Shown: positions 50,701 through 62,396 of the stretch, piece by piece
Layout of the letters: every line of letters starts with the position of its first letter
Numbering within the stretch: position 1 is the first letter of the stretch
The notes under the pieces: model-generated
Seen by the model: only the letters and a program-made list of their open reading frames with translations
Told to the model about the DNA's origin: nothing
The model's database searches: none
Position numbers and translations under genes: made by a program
NCBI RefSeq assembly: GCF_004193775.1
Contig: NC_041010.1
Span: 38,119,562 to 38,183,561, forward strand
Source of the DNA: Glycine soja
Taxonomy: Eukaryota > Streptophyta > Magnoliopsida > Fabales > Fabaceae
Length of the DNA stretch: 64,000 nt
Direction of reading: 5' to 3'

Positions 50701-53700
50701 TACTACTAGTCATCCACTCCCTTCTTCCATTAGCCTCTGAAGTGTAAAGCCTCTCCTCAGTTGGAGCTTAGCAGCCAAAGCCCCTAGTAATGTAACTGTT
50801 CTTCTTATCTATTAATACAATTTCAATTTTTATTGTTCTTTTGTGTTTTTCATTGTTATTGTGTGATTTGGTCATCCATGCATCTGTTTTTAGGGGTTAG
50901 TCGTTGAAAAATGATAATGTCTAAAGAACTAGGAAAGGACATCTCAACATTGCATTGCTAGGGATAGAGTGACTTTGTTGTGCCTCTGCATACATCTTTA
51001 TACCTAATGTTGTTTATGATTCCATCTTTGCAAAGGAATTTGGGAGAGATAATACATAAATTAGGTTCTTCATCATGAGAGATCACATGGTTGAGCATAT
51101 TAGTAGATGTGGGTAGAAATTAGGAAAGCAGTTAATAGAGAAAACATTAATAATGCATCAAAGGTAATTAGACATGCTAGGCCCCAACATTATCACATTT
51201 TGAACTCATCTCATGCATTTAAACTATTGTTTAATCTTCTTATTATATTTTTCTTTTGCCCTTTAACCTCAAATTTCATATTTACAATTTCTTTCCTCTT
51301 CTATTTCTTCTATTGCTTACAAATTAGATATTTACAAACGCAAGTACAAACAAAGTCTATGTGAACTCAACACTCAATCTTTCGTTTTAATCTTTAGTAC
51401 TTGTGATAAAATTAGTACACTTGTCAATCTATTAACAATTAGCAAAGTTTAATTCCTTCCTGATTTTTTTAATAATAAATTTATCATATATTATTCTATT
51501 ATCATTTTCAGTTTTTTGCAATTGATGATTCTACCATAAGGTTGGAATAAAAAGCAATATGTCATTTTACTTTCATAAACAGTAAAGTTCCGTCTTAAAC
51601 ATTATATAAAATATAAATGATGACTGAAGTGTCATTGAGTGTGTTTTAATATGTTGACATATATTTACTTATCCTTTCAATTTGATAAGCTGATTAAGAT
51701 ACAATTGTTCCTATTTATTTTAAAAGTCCATGCTATTACAACATCTTATTATGCTCATGCTTGTTAATAAACATGGCCAGACAAGACCAACAACAACAAC
51801 AACAACAATGCCTTATCCCACTAGGTGGGGTCGACTACATGGATCAACTTCCGCCATAATGTTCTATCAAGTACCATACTTCTATCCAAACCATTAATTT
51901 CGAGATCCTTTTTGATAACCTCTCTTATAGTCTTTTTGGGTTTTCCTCTGCCTCGAATTGTTTGTCTTCTCTCCATCTGGTCTACTCTCCTCACTACAGA
52001 GTCTACCGGTCTTCTCTCTACATGCCCAAATCACCTAAGTCTATTTTCCACCATCTTCTCTACAATAGGCGCTACTCCAACCCTCTCTCTAATAGCTTCG
52101 TTTCTAATTTTATCCTGTCGAGTCTTACCACACATCCACCGCAACATCTTCATCTCCGCTACACCTACTTTATTCTCATGTTGGCTCTTGACCGCCCAAC
52201 ATTCTGTTCCGTACAAAATCGCCGGTCTTACCGCAGTCCGATAAAACTTTCCCTTTAGCTTGATCGGTACCTTTGCATCACATAACACCCCCGATGCTTT
52301 TCTCCATTTCATCCATCCTGCTTGAATGCGATGATTCACATCCCCTTCAATTTCCCCATCATCCTGTATTACAGACCCAAGATATTTAAACCGTGTGACT
52401 TGAGGGATAATATGGTCTCCTATTTTCACCTCTGAGTTAGAAACCCTCCTTCTTTTGTTGAACTTACATTCCATATACTCCGATTTGCTTCTGCTTAGGC
52501 GAAAGCCATGTGTTTCTAGAGCTCGTCTCCAAGTTTCCAACCTCTCATTCAACTCCTCTCAGACAAGACCAACTCAGCCTGAAATAAAAATCATACAAGC
52601 CAAATGCTGGGAAAAGCTCAGCTAATATGTTCAGTTTCTAACACCTAAAATCACCATTTCCACATAAACAAAAATGAGGATTTACAATCCATTTGCTTAA
52701 TAATAATATAATTTTAATATTTTTACAACTCAGACCACAATCTATTTTATATTCTCAACCCTTCATTCATTTCTTCATCCTCCGTTCTCATCTCGCAAAA
52801 AAGAAAGGATCCAAAAGGTTCATTCATTCAAGGACATACTTCTAAATTATAAAGGAGGAACCCCAAAAATAATCAACAATATCCCAAGAAAAGTATTAAT
52901 GAAGTAGGTATTTTGTATTGATGAGTGTAAGCGAAGGTTTAACAATAAGTTATGTCCACCATCAATGCGAAATGGTAGGATGGTTAAACACAGAAATTAT
53001 GAAAAAAAATGTGTGAAAATTGTATGAAAAAAATCATGATATGCTCACATTGAAAGCTGCTTTCAGAAACTACTCATGAGTAAGACCCATACCCTACAAT
53101 CCAGACTTGCTAACAATGTAAATCATGCTGCAAAATGTTTTATTACCAATTACCAATAGTTTCAAAAGTTATATTTGCATCCAATATTCACAAGATTGTT
53201 CTAAATTTGAAACCAATATTCCTCAAATCATGAAACCATCCTTCTCAGTATCAACCAAAAGTCCAAAACAATCAAAAGTTATATAAAGTATAAACACACT
53301 CGGTGACCACAATTTACAATGCAAAATATAAACTCCCCAATTAAGCCATCTTGACATCCATAGAAAATACTTACAGATTTCTCATATCGATCTCTCTCTG
53401 CAGCAGTACAAACTTCAGAGGTACACATCAAGCGATGCTCATTTTTCCAGTATAAATCTACAAACAACCATAGATCAAAATTCAGGAAAACCAACAGTAG
53501 ATTACACACAATTACTCAATCGATCTCCACATGAACAGAACTAATAGCACACAAGACACAACCAAAATTTAAAAAAAAAAAAAAACCCTCTTATAAGCCT
53601 TTTCGAAGCTCCCAATCTAACTTTCAGAACAATCCATCTCAAAGAGAAAGTGAGAAAGATTCAAAATTTTCACTATCAAGAGACACCCAGATGGGTGATC

Positions 53701-54024
53701 ATCCATAAACCCCAAAATAAAGAGCAGTTACAACAATTGACGACCACCTACCCACCAATCCAAAAGTAAAAAAGAAATTATTTTGAGGCAAACCCAGTTG
53801 TTGGAAGATGAAATTAAAGAAACCCATTTGAGGAAAAGAGAGAAAATCGTACCTAAGAGGTGGAACCCTGCAAAGGGTACAATGAAAAGCGCGGGTTGAA
53901 GAATGAGGGAAACGAGAGAGGCGAAACGGTTCCTCAGGAGTTTGGGCGTGGGAAGGGTTAGCAGAATTGCCACCGCAGCTTCGGCTGCGACCACGTAGGT
54001 GAGAATCAGCCACTGCAACCCCAT
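47742..54024 (-). CDS. BAP31-like ER membrane protein (At3g17780 type)
   Basis: Four exons on the minus strand, 54024-53853, 53457-53375, 48190-48135 and 47820-47742, all GT-AG with matching phases, give 129 aa. The N-terminus MGLQWLILTYVVAAEAAVA is a hydrophobic segment, followed by a second (LVSLILQPALFIVPFAGFHLL) and a third (NVILCVTACLLYW). Between them is the hydrophilic loop DLYWKNEHRLMCTSEVCTAAERDRYEKS, conserved in plant BAP31-like proteins. It ends in a short charged tail, SLEEVEKRIKAQ. Animal BAP31 acts in ER membrane protein sorting; the role of the short plant forms is not established. Intron 2 is 5.2 kb and holds at least three transposable elements. Two tiny last exons make automatic prediction error-prone here. 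Confidence 0.93.
48955..49554. mobile_element. 600-bp non-autonomous hAT element
   Basis: It starts CAAGGTTATCAAA and ends with the complement of CATGGTTATTAAA. The 8-base word AATGTGGG flanks it exactly at 48947-48954 and 49555-49562. The subterminal parts are packed with repeated ACTCGTA / GAGTCTAC / CTCATAAGAG motifs in both directions, as usual for hAT elements that bind transposase in clusters. No transposase frame is present. Inside intron 2 of the BAP31-like gene. Confidence 0.85.
50285..51437. mobile_element. probable solo LTR (about 1.15 kb)
   Basis: The stretch begins TGATAACTGCGAAA and ends CTATTAACA, with flanks ATTAA (50280-50284) and ATTAG (51438-51442), a 5-base duplication with one change. 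Inside are a cluster of GCGC/TTAGCGCG words (50515-50590), a TATA box CTATATAAGG (50591-50600) and leader-like DNA, as in the U3-R region of a plant LTR. GCGC-rich LTRs of this kind are, from memory, common in soybean gypsy/Ogre-type families. No second LTR or internal region was found nearby. Confidence 0.6.
51792..52560 (-). mobile_element. RTE-clade LINE, 3' part, with target-site duplication
   Basis: On the minus strand the C-terminal part of an RTE reverse transcriptase is open: SRSKSEYMECKFN, VTRFKYLGSVIQDDG, AILYGTECWAVKSQHE, RERVGVAPIVEKMVENR, LRWFGHVERRP and RGRGRPKKT. Then come the stop, CCCACCTAGTGGGATAAGGC (as complement) and a short trinucleotide tail. The element is bounded by the 13-base repeat AGACAAGACCAAC at 51779-51791 and 52561-52573. 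The frame is nearly undamaged at the end, so this copy is fairly young. It is 769 bp, 5' truncated, and lies in intron 2 of the BAP31-like gene. Confidence 0.93.
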
Positions 54025-54539
54025 GTCTTCTTCTGCTTCGATGTCTTGTGTTGTGTTCTTGCTCTGCCTTTGCGATTTTCTTTTTTTCTTGCTGGGGGAT
54101 GATTATGAATTTATGAGTCTTTATTGTTTTCTTGCAGTCAAGATTTTGTTTTTTCGATTCTTTTCTTAGGGGTTAAGATCGGAATGCCTTAATTGCTATC
54201 GTGTGGCGGAGTTTCTTAGATTTTTTACAAGATTTTTGGGAGTAAATTCTTTGGAGTGTAATTCTCAATACTATAAAAAAAAATATTTAATCTTTAAAGT
54301 TTTAAAATTTTTCACTAATTTTTAATATAGTAAGAAGGTGTTTCTTAAAAAAACATTCGTTTCTAATTTATTCTATTTTCATTTTAAAAGGTTAAAATAA
54401 ATTTTATTTTGTAAAGTTAGAGATATATTAATAAGAATTTTTTAAATTAAAAGTGTGCTTGTTTCAACAATTATAAATTCATTCCTAAGAAATGTAAATT
54501 TGAAAATGTAGTATTCTTACTCTTGTTATGAGTTTTTTT

Positions 54540-54540
54540 T

Positions 54541-54588
<48 letters not shown>
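54540..54588. repeat. (TA)n microsatellite
   Basis: About 23 TA units in intergenic DNA. Confidence 0.95.
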
Positions 54589-54591
<3 letters not shown>

Positions 54592-55217
54592 TATTCCTAA
54601 AACAATAGTTATAACATGATTTAAGTTGGTGTTTGGAACAAAATATTAAAAAATGTGGATTCAATATGTGGTAAATATACGCAAAAGCTATGTATATTAG
54701 TTTATGCTTGAGGTGGGTCAGAAAGACGAAAGCACATAACCAAAGATGCTATAAGTCATTTATATTTTTAAGATGAAGGATGAAAATGTTATTCCCATGA
54801 AAATGTAAAAAAAATTATTATTTAACATAATTATAACTACAGTTCCAACTCTTATACTTTATTGTAACTATTTTAAAATTGAAAAATATTCTTAAGAATA
54901 TTAAAATCTAGCCAAACGTATTTTTAAATGTTCTCATAATAATTTTTTTATTATAATTTTCTTTAAAATGTGATTATTGAAAATACAATGTCATTGAGAA
55001 ATAAAAGTCTTTTAAGATATCTCAATCTCTCTTATATAATTTTAAGGTGACTTTTATTATGGATACAAGAAGACGAGTTAATGAAAGGTTTGAATCTGTC
55101 TATTCTTATAATAGTTGTATAGTAGATTTGAAGTTGAATATATAAGAGACAATGATAAAAAACAATAAAAAATTAAATTCAACCCTATTTTGGACCAGCC
55201 TCAATTGGCTTCCGCCA

Positions 55218-55220
<3 letters not shown>

Positions 55221-55257
<37 letters not shown>
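55221..55257. repeat. (TA)n microsatellite
   Basis: About 18 TA units in intergenic DNA. Confidence 0.95.
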
Positions 55258-55261
<4 letters not shown>

Positions 55262-56414
55262 AAAATAAATAAGAAACATGACATTTGTTGTTGTGTATTC
55301 CTTGAACTTGCAATTACTAATTACAATTTTAAAAATAATATGACACGTGATATTCTCATAAACTCACTAGTCAAATTACCAATTTGACCCAATGAATAGT
55401 TAAAGTTTACCAGTGTTAATAAATTGTTTTGAAACACAACCATATTGCTATTTTGCTTTACACTAACAAATACGGAACCGCACTAACATTAGGAGGAACC
55501 AGAATGATCTCACAACGATTAAATATCTCTCTCACACACACAAAACAACTCGTGGACAACGATAAAATATAATGTTAAAAGAGTAAAAGATGCATTCCAC
55601 CATAATTTCCTTTCCTCATCGGGTATTTCTCTTAGAACCTAGCTAGAACTAGTTTTGTTTTGTGCTATCAACTATCTTGATTTCAACATGAGGCCTCCCT
55701 CGGTTGTATTGACTTCATGAGTGATAGACTTTTGGGTAGCTTACGATCCAAATTTTGAGCAAATTCGGATTCTTCACATTCATCAGACACTATTATTAAA
55801 CAAATAGCAAAACCCATTTGTAAGAAGCAAGATTTTAAATTGCGGTTGTAATTTGTGTCGATGCATACATTGTAGAAAAATACATTGATATGACCCTAAT
55901 TGATTATAAAGATCCCTAACATCTTGACATTACGGCCGAAATCTTAATCATCACAGATAACTTTTTAAGATCTTAGTAAGAATACAACACCAGCAATTAT
56001 CTACCTGCCATTCTCATTCTCATCTTTAATTTCCATTCATTCCTCAATATATAAGCAATGATTTTTCTGAAGCTGTGTGGCAATGATTCTATGACATTAC
56101 AGATTACAGTTTACACCTCCCCCCCAAAAAAAAAATTATATATAGACTATAGCTTCAGCCTAATTAAGTTTATATGCCTTTCAGCAATAATAATGAGAGG
56201 AGAAATAAATAAAGAATATATAGTACATACCAAGCACGCATCTCCAAATTTGGTATACATCACTGGTTCTTGATATTCAGTTTACCATATATATATATAT
56301 GAAAATTTAAGAGATTGGGAATAGGAAAGAGAGTGTGCATGAATACATTACACGTAACATATGCAGCATGATGAGCAAAAGAATTAAAAGAAGATCTAGC
56401 TAGCGAGAGAGGAG

Positions 56415-56550
56415 GGAGTGAGGGGAATGAAGCCTGGTCCGAGAAAACATTCACAATTCAAACTGATATAATATCATTTGATTCATTGGTGAATGCATGG
56501 ACACATCATGCATATATCTCTCTCGAGCCAAGGCGACATTCCCCACACCC
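56415..56550 (-). ncRNA. MIR166 microRNA precursor
   Basis: The complement of 56422-56442 is the canonical 21-nt miR166 (TCGGACCAGG...CATTCCCC), on the 3' arm. The 5' arm, complement of 56521-56542, reads GGAATGTCGCCTTGGCTCGA and is the star strand. The arms pair with few mismatches around a loop of about 78 bases, as in plant MIR166 fold-backs. miR166 directs cleavage of class III HD-ZIP mRNAs (PHB, PHV, REV, CNA/ATHB15, ATHB8), which set leaf polarity and vascular pattern. The primary transcript runs leftward; its ends cannot be fixed here. No protein gene overlaps. Confidence 0.96.
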
Positions 56551-58123
56551 TCATTCTCCCACCTTGTATTATATTTAGTACTCCATATCATATATGCATA
56601 TTTATGCACACTAGGATGAATTTTTCTTGATTGATCAATGCAAATTCGATCAGTTTTCTGGACTTGGAAACAGAACTGTGAGAATGAGATATGCAATTGG
56701 TATTAATGGGGTGTGAGAGAGAGTGTATTCATTGCTATCTTGACTTTAGAACTTACCGTGTGGAAGTTAGAGGCTCTCTTTGTCGTTAAGGCTTTCCAAC
56801 ATTGAGTTACATATTGCTTGCATGCAAGGTTACTGTGTGCCCATTAATTTTCTCTTATTATTTTATGCATTACTACCCATTTCCATCACAGTAATTCATT
56901 CAATGCGTCAAATAACTTCGGAATTAAATTAAAATATATTCAAAATATAAAGATATTTTAGATGAATAACTTTAAATTTTAATTCAATATCTTCTTAGTA
57001 ATTCTCTTATTTATCTTGTATGATAAATATTGAACACATTTTATTCGAAGATACTAAATATATATGCTTTTATTTAATATTTTTTATGAGTTATGGGAAA
57101 GATTTCTTGAAGGATATGTCATTATTCTTTTTATTACATTGTTATTCAATATTCAGTTATAAATCATAATGTGTAGCATTATAAAATGATAAAAAGGTTA
57201 TGGTAAAATGTTTGATAAAATCGTTTAATCATAACTCATTATATATATATATATATGATAAATTTATTAATTTTTAAATAATTATTTTAAATTAATTTGT
57301 GATTGAATAACATTATAAAATTGTTTTTATAAGTACATAAATATTAAATTCTTATAAAATTGTTGATTTTCCTATTTCTATTTTTGTTTTTATTAGTATC
57401 TTCTGATTGAAACACGGTGGATCTCCTAGCAAAAATTCTCACCGTGGAATACTGATGTTAAAAATCTAAGAAACATTAATAATACAAATAAAAATTGTGT
57501 TAATTACTTAATTAAAGCCAAATAAGTAAAAAAAAAAAATCAACGAAACAAAAAGTTCTGAAAATTTCTTCTATATATAACATAATATAATATAGATTCT
57601 ACATATTGTCAATATTTTTTATTAATTTTTAGTGGATCAGTTATTAACTTCTATTATAACTTATAAGAGACAGGAAGACACACTGCAGAGAGGGGGGAGA
57701 AAAGCTTGTGATGAATTTGAAACTGAGTGTTCAAAACCTCCAAATAAATCACTGGTTTTACTCACGTATATATGGCTTGCCTTCATTTTAAAAACCAAAG
57801 GGACTTGTGGTTAGTGAATCAGTGAGCTTCTAGATATGTTTAATGGGGCCTCTCTAATGAGACTGATAAAAAAAAAAGTTAACACTTGCAATACTTAGTA
57901 GTAATATATGCTTAATGAATTGAAGTAATGATTGAGTACCTGAAGGATCCTATTTTTGCTTGTCATTTCCCTATTTTTCTCACCCTTTTCTCTTTTTTCT
58001 AAATATATGATATGATTATATCTTCATAATTTAATTTGGAAATGACAAAGGAGTTATCATAAAAAAAAATAAAAAATCAAGGGTCCCTGACTTCCTTCCC
58101 CATGATTTGTAAAGTTTCGATAG

Positions 58124-58208
<85 letters not shown>

Positions 58209-59666
58209 AGTTTTTACTTTAAATAAAATACTTATGTTCTATCTATGGAAATAAAATTTACTAAAGAGTGAACTTTTTGTGCTGTCTGTTATTGAAAAGA
58301 ATGGTTATATAATTATAGTTATAGTTTTATTTTAAATTGAATTAGAAAAAATATGCCTAAGAATACTTCACAGTTATTCGTTGTTTTAGCTTTACCTTTA
58401 ATCTTGGTTCTTCCCCAGATACGCTGGACAAACCTAAAGGATAATAACATCAAAATCATGACGATATATAATTATATCTTTAAAAAAAAATTGTCACCCT
58501 CACCCCGCCCTTCTTCTTATTTTGTTACCCTCTTATTCCTTATTTTTCGATATATGATCGTATCTTAAAAAAAATAATTTGGAGAATGGATCTTGTGCAG
58601 TTCTGTGTTCTCATCTTTGCCTGTGGTTTTTTACCTAATTGAATTCTAGAGAAGCACACAATAACTCGGGTTAATTTGGCCTTTTTGCACATGGCACTAC
58701 TAATAACTGGAGCTATTAAGAACAGGCTTTACCTACAACAAGGTCGATCTCACTTTGGACCACATATATATAATCATGGACCCCCCAAACAAAAGAACAT
58801 AAAAAGAAAAGAAATTTCACATTGCTTCCATATTCTCAAATTCGAATAGGTTCCGCCTAATATCATAGTATTTTTTTATTATTTGTATATAATATCTTAT
58901 ATGGTCTAATTTGGCAGGCAATAGAAATTGATTTGTCAATTTTTCACATATAACTCAAGATGGGGCAGCGGTCAATAACTCAACATTAGCCAAATCAAAT
59001 GGGACTTCCAACTATATCTTTCCTTATATTTGAATTTGAATAATTTATTTAGTGCATATTTAAAATAACACTATTTTAAGATAAACACTTATTTTTGAAA
59101 TAGTTTTTTAATTAAATTATTCTACCTTGGATATAAAATTAATTCAAACACAATATTAATTAGTAATAAGATTTTAGACGTGCTAATTTGTATCCAGAGA
59201 TTTGCGCATTAATTTTTGCAAATATGTGACAATTGTCGTTGTAATCATCAGTGGTGAATATTGTATTAGTTATTTTCAGAATTCGACATGTAAGTATTTT
59301 TTCTGTCTTATGACACTGCCATGTCTTTGGAGGTTGTGGCAATTTCACATATAACAATTGTTATAACTACACTGTTTTCTCTTGGAGGGGGCCTTCTCTA
59401 ATCAAGGTAGGACCATGATTTTCTCACCCCATTTTTAGCCTCCCCTCATTACTTTTTTTTTTTTTTCTATTCTGTTTCTCTCTTTACACCCCTCTCTTCT
59501 TTTTTGTGTGTGTGTGTTGCTGATAAGGTGGAAACTAATTTCCATTATTATGATATACACAATAGAACTAGTTTTCATTGTGTATCTCTGTTGAGTATTT
59601 TTGTAAAAAAAAATATACAAAAAAGTGGAGTATGAAAATATAATAAAAGTGAGAAACTCATGCTAT
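56551..59666. other. intergenic region upstream of MIR166 and of the PPR gene
   Basis: AT-rich. The part just right of 56550 should contain the MIR166 promoter, since transcription runs leftward. Microsatellites interrupt it. No protein-coding feature is recognised. Confidence 0.5.
58127..58200. repeat. (TA)n microsatellite, longest in the window
   Basis: About 37 uninterrupted TA units, able to extrude as a cruciform. Confidence 0.97.
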
Positions 59667-59674
59667 GTGAGATT

Positions 59675-59832
59675 GGGTAATTTTTTAACACAACTTTTAT
59701 TTTTGCTTTGATGCACCATAAGTACATTACGTATTGGGTAATCCATAATACAATTTTGCATTATAAATTGTCCATTCCGTAATACGTTTAGAGTGCACCA
59801 AAGCAAATAATGAAGTGCATCAAATAATACCC
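59675..59832. mobile_element. 158-bp fold-back MITE upstream of the PPR gene
   Basis: The two halves are inverted copies over most of their length: GGGTAATTTTTTAACAC... TTTGCTTTGATGCAC at the left and, as complement, GGGTATTATTTGATGCAC... TTTGCTTTGGTGCAC at the right. Flanks GTGAGATT and ATGAGATT (59667-59674, 59833-59840) are an 8-base duplication with one change. It lies about 530 bp before the PPR start codon. Confidence 0.72.
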
Positions 59833-60361
59833 ATGAGATTGGGGCAACCCACTCTAGATGTGCGCTTTTGGGCTAAGCCCACGTAACGTGGCCCATATTG
59901 ATAGCTCCAAGCGATCCAATTGGCCCATTCCTTCGCCTTCTTCTTCAGCGGTTCTTCATTCACGCTGTTACTCCTTCAGCTTCCATACTTCTGAGTTCAA
60001 CTTCGAACCCACCCACCAATCATTTGTTGCTCAAGTTCCCTAATTGAAGGCAAAAGACAAAACCTTGCTCCAATTCAAACACCACTATTGAGGTCTTTAT
60101 TCTTTTCATTTGCAAAAAAAAATCACATTTTTATTTTGTTTCCCCCCAATTTATCACAATTCAGTTTCATTGCAGTTAAGCTTAATTAGTTTTTTTTTTT
60201 TTGTATCTAACTGATTTTTTTTAATTCTGGTTTGTGATTGTTTTTTGTGTGTTTGCATCAGAAGAACTTATTTTTACCAAGCTGAAGTGTTTTAAGCATA
60301 TTGAGAGAGAGAGAGAGAGAGAGTAGTTTCAGATTAGTTAGTGTTTTGTGTTCAAAGTTTC

Positions 60362-61870
60362 ATGAGCATAAGATGGCCAAGAGTGTTGACACCAACCTAC
60401 CTCTCTCAAATTATAAAAACCCAAAAGAATCCATTAAAGGCTCTTAACATTTTCAATGAAGCCAAATCCAGGTACCCCAATTACTACCACAATGGTCCTG
60501 TTTATGCCACCATGATCAGCATCCTTGGAACATCAGGGAGACTCAATGAGATGAGGGATGTGATTGAGCAGATGAAAGAGGATTCATGTGAATGCAAAGA
60601 TTCTGTTTTTGTGTCTGTTATCAAGACATATGCGAATGCCGGGCTGGTGGATGAAGCAATCTCTCTGTATAAGAGTATTCCTCGGTTTAACTGTGTGAAT
60701 TGGACAGAATCCTTCAACACCATGTTGCAGATAATGGTCAAGGAGAACCGGCTTGAAATTGCACACCGGCTTTTTGTGGAGAGCTCTTGTGGTTGGGAAG
60801 TGAGGTCTCTGGTTCGAGCATTGAACTTGCTTATGTATGCTCTTTGTCAAAAGAGTCGCTCTGATCTGGCATTGCAATTATTCCAAGAGATGGATTATCA
60901 AAGTTGCTACCCTAATAGGGATAGTTATGCAATTTTGATGAAGGGACTGTGCCAAGACAGGAGGTTGCATGAGGCCACCCATTTGTTGTATTCAATGTTT
61001 TGGAGGATCTCACAGAAAGGAAATGGTGAGGATATTGTGGTCTATAGAACTCTTTTGGATGCTTTATGTGATGCTGGAAAATTTGAAGAAGCTGAAGAAA
61101 TTCTGGGTAAAATTTTGAGGAAAGGACTGAAGGCTCCAAAGCGATGCCATAGCCGACTTGATCTTGACCAGCTCTCGGATGGTAAAGATATAGAAAGCGC
61201 TAAACGCATGATTCACGAAGCTTTGATCAAGGGCTCAGTTCCTAGTTTGGCTAGTTATAATGCCATGGCTGTTGATCTGTACAGCGAGGGTAAGATAGAT
61301 GAAGCTGATAAAGTCATCATTGAAATGCAAGTCAGAGGCTTTAAACCAACACATTCTATCTTTGAGGCAAAAGTAGCTGCATTGTGCAAGGTTAGTAAAG
61401 TGGATGAAGCAATCAAGGTAATTGAGGAGGACATGGTGAAAGTCAACTGTCTACCAACTGCTAAAGTGTACAATATTCTCTTGAAAAACCTATGCAATGT
61501 TGGAAATTCCACAGCCATACTCGAGAGCTTGAACAAGATGTCTAGCAAGGTCGGTTGCACAGGCGACAGAGATACTTACAGCATTTTGCTGGAAATGCTT
61601 TGTGGTGAGAGAAGGTATCTTGAGGCAAGCCAACTTCTGGAGAAAATGTCAATTAAATCATACTGGCCTTGTACCAACAGTTACAATTCACTCATTAGGG
61701 GTCTTTGCTCCATAGGTAGGCAATATGAAGCAGTTATGTGGTTGGAGGACATGATAAGTCAGGGGAAGCTTCCTGAAATTTCTGTCTGGAATTCATTGGC
61801 ATCTTTATTTTGTAACTCAGAAAAGATAAAAGTGTCCTCTGAGACATTTAGTCGCCTAAGAAGTTTGTGA
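60362..61870 (+). CDS. P-class PPR protein, At1g05600 (EMB3101)-like
   Basis: Intronless, 502 aa. I choose the ATG giving MSIRWPRVLTPTYLSQII, which matches the family start; the in-frame ATG seven codons upstream is the alternative. About ten 35-residue PPR motifs follow, for example PVYATMISILGTSGRLNEMRD, DSYAILMKGLCQDRRLHEAT, VVYRTLLDALCDAGKFEEAEE and NSYNSLIRGLCSIGRQYEA. There is no E/DYW tail, so it is a P-type protein expected to bind organellar RNA. The central block ATHLLYSMFWRISQKGNGED and KILRKGLKAPKRC is as I remember it from At1g05600, whose loss is embryo-lethal. The N-terminus is basic and could target mitochondria or plastids. A GA run lies just before the start at 60302-60325. 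Confidence 0.94.
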   Translation: MSIRWPRVLTPTYLSQIIKTQKNPLKALNIFNEAKSRYPNYYHNGPVYATMISILGTSGRLNEMRDVIEQMKEDSCECKDSVFVSVIKTYANAGLVDEAISLYKSIPRFNCVNWTESFNTMLQIMVKENRLEIAHRLFVESSCGWEVRSLVRALNLLMYALCQKSRSDLALQLFQEMDYQSCYPNRDSYAILMKGLCQDRRLHEATHLLYSMFWRISQKGNGEDIVVYRTLLDALCDAGKFEEAEEILGKILRKGLKAPKRCHSRLDLDQLSDGKDIESAKRMIHEALIKGSVPSLASYNAMAVDLYSEGKIDEADKVIIEMQVRGFKPTHSIFEAKVAALCKVSKVDEAIKVIEEDMVKVNCLPTAKVYNILLKNLCNVGNSTAILESLNKMSSKVGCTGDRDTYSILLEMLCGERRYLEASQLLEKMSIKSYWPCTNSYNSLIRGLCSIGRQYEAVMWLEDMISQGKLPEISVWNSLASLFCNSEKIKVSSETFSRLRSL

Positions 61871-62396
61871 TTACTAGAATCCTGTACTACCATTTTATTT
61901 TTTTAATTTACATGCTTCTTTTTAATAGCTTCAAATACACCTTAGAGTGTTGATTCTGACTTGGCCTTCCTAACTTGTTCAGCTACCAAGCCGGCATTCA
62001 CTTTTGTGGCCCAAAATCCCTTTCCTACGCTTTGCATGACCTAGGGTATAATAAGTTGCTTTATAGTTTGGCATTCTTTTTCTTCAGGGCATTGATTTGG
62101 TGAATAAGACTCTACTAATATCTTTTTGGGGGGGTTATTTTTTGTACCTTGGCTTTCTGTTGATAGCTTCAGTGTTCTTCTATTTGATAATGCTGCTATA
62201 ACTATGGCTGCAACATAAGATATTTTCTATCAACATGGATTGATTCCACCGAAACTGTATAAGTAAATGTAATTCTTTTTCTTCATTTTTGGGTCATCTA
62301 ATATATAAAACATTCAAGACCCCTTATCATGAAATTACTATTTGGATGTATATAGTTTTTTAAAATTTCCCAAGTTTTTTTATGTTGTATTTCAAG
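61871..62396. other. 3' UTR of the PPR gene and spacer
   Basis: Non-coding; nothing else is recognised. Confidence 0.5.

Larger units (their letters stand above)
54055..56414. other. intergenic region between BAP31-like gene and MIR166
   Basis: AT-rich, with (TA)n tracts at 54540-54588 and 55221-55257. No gene is recognised. The first 150 bp upstream of 54024 should hold the BAP31-like promoter. Confidence 0.5.

Noticed and set aside
51825..52258. Plus-strand frames over the RTE copy
   Set aside because: Antisense shadows of the reverse-transcriptase frame on the minus strand.
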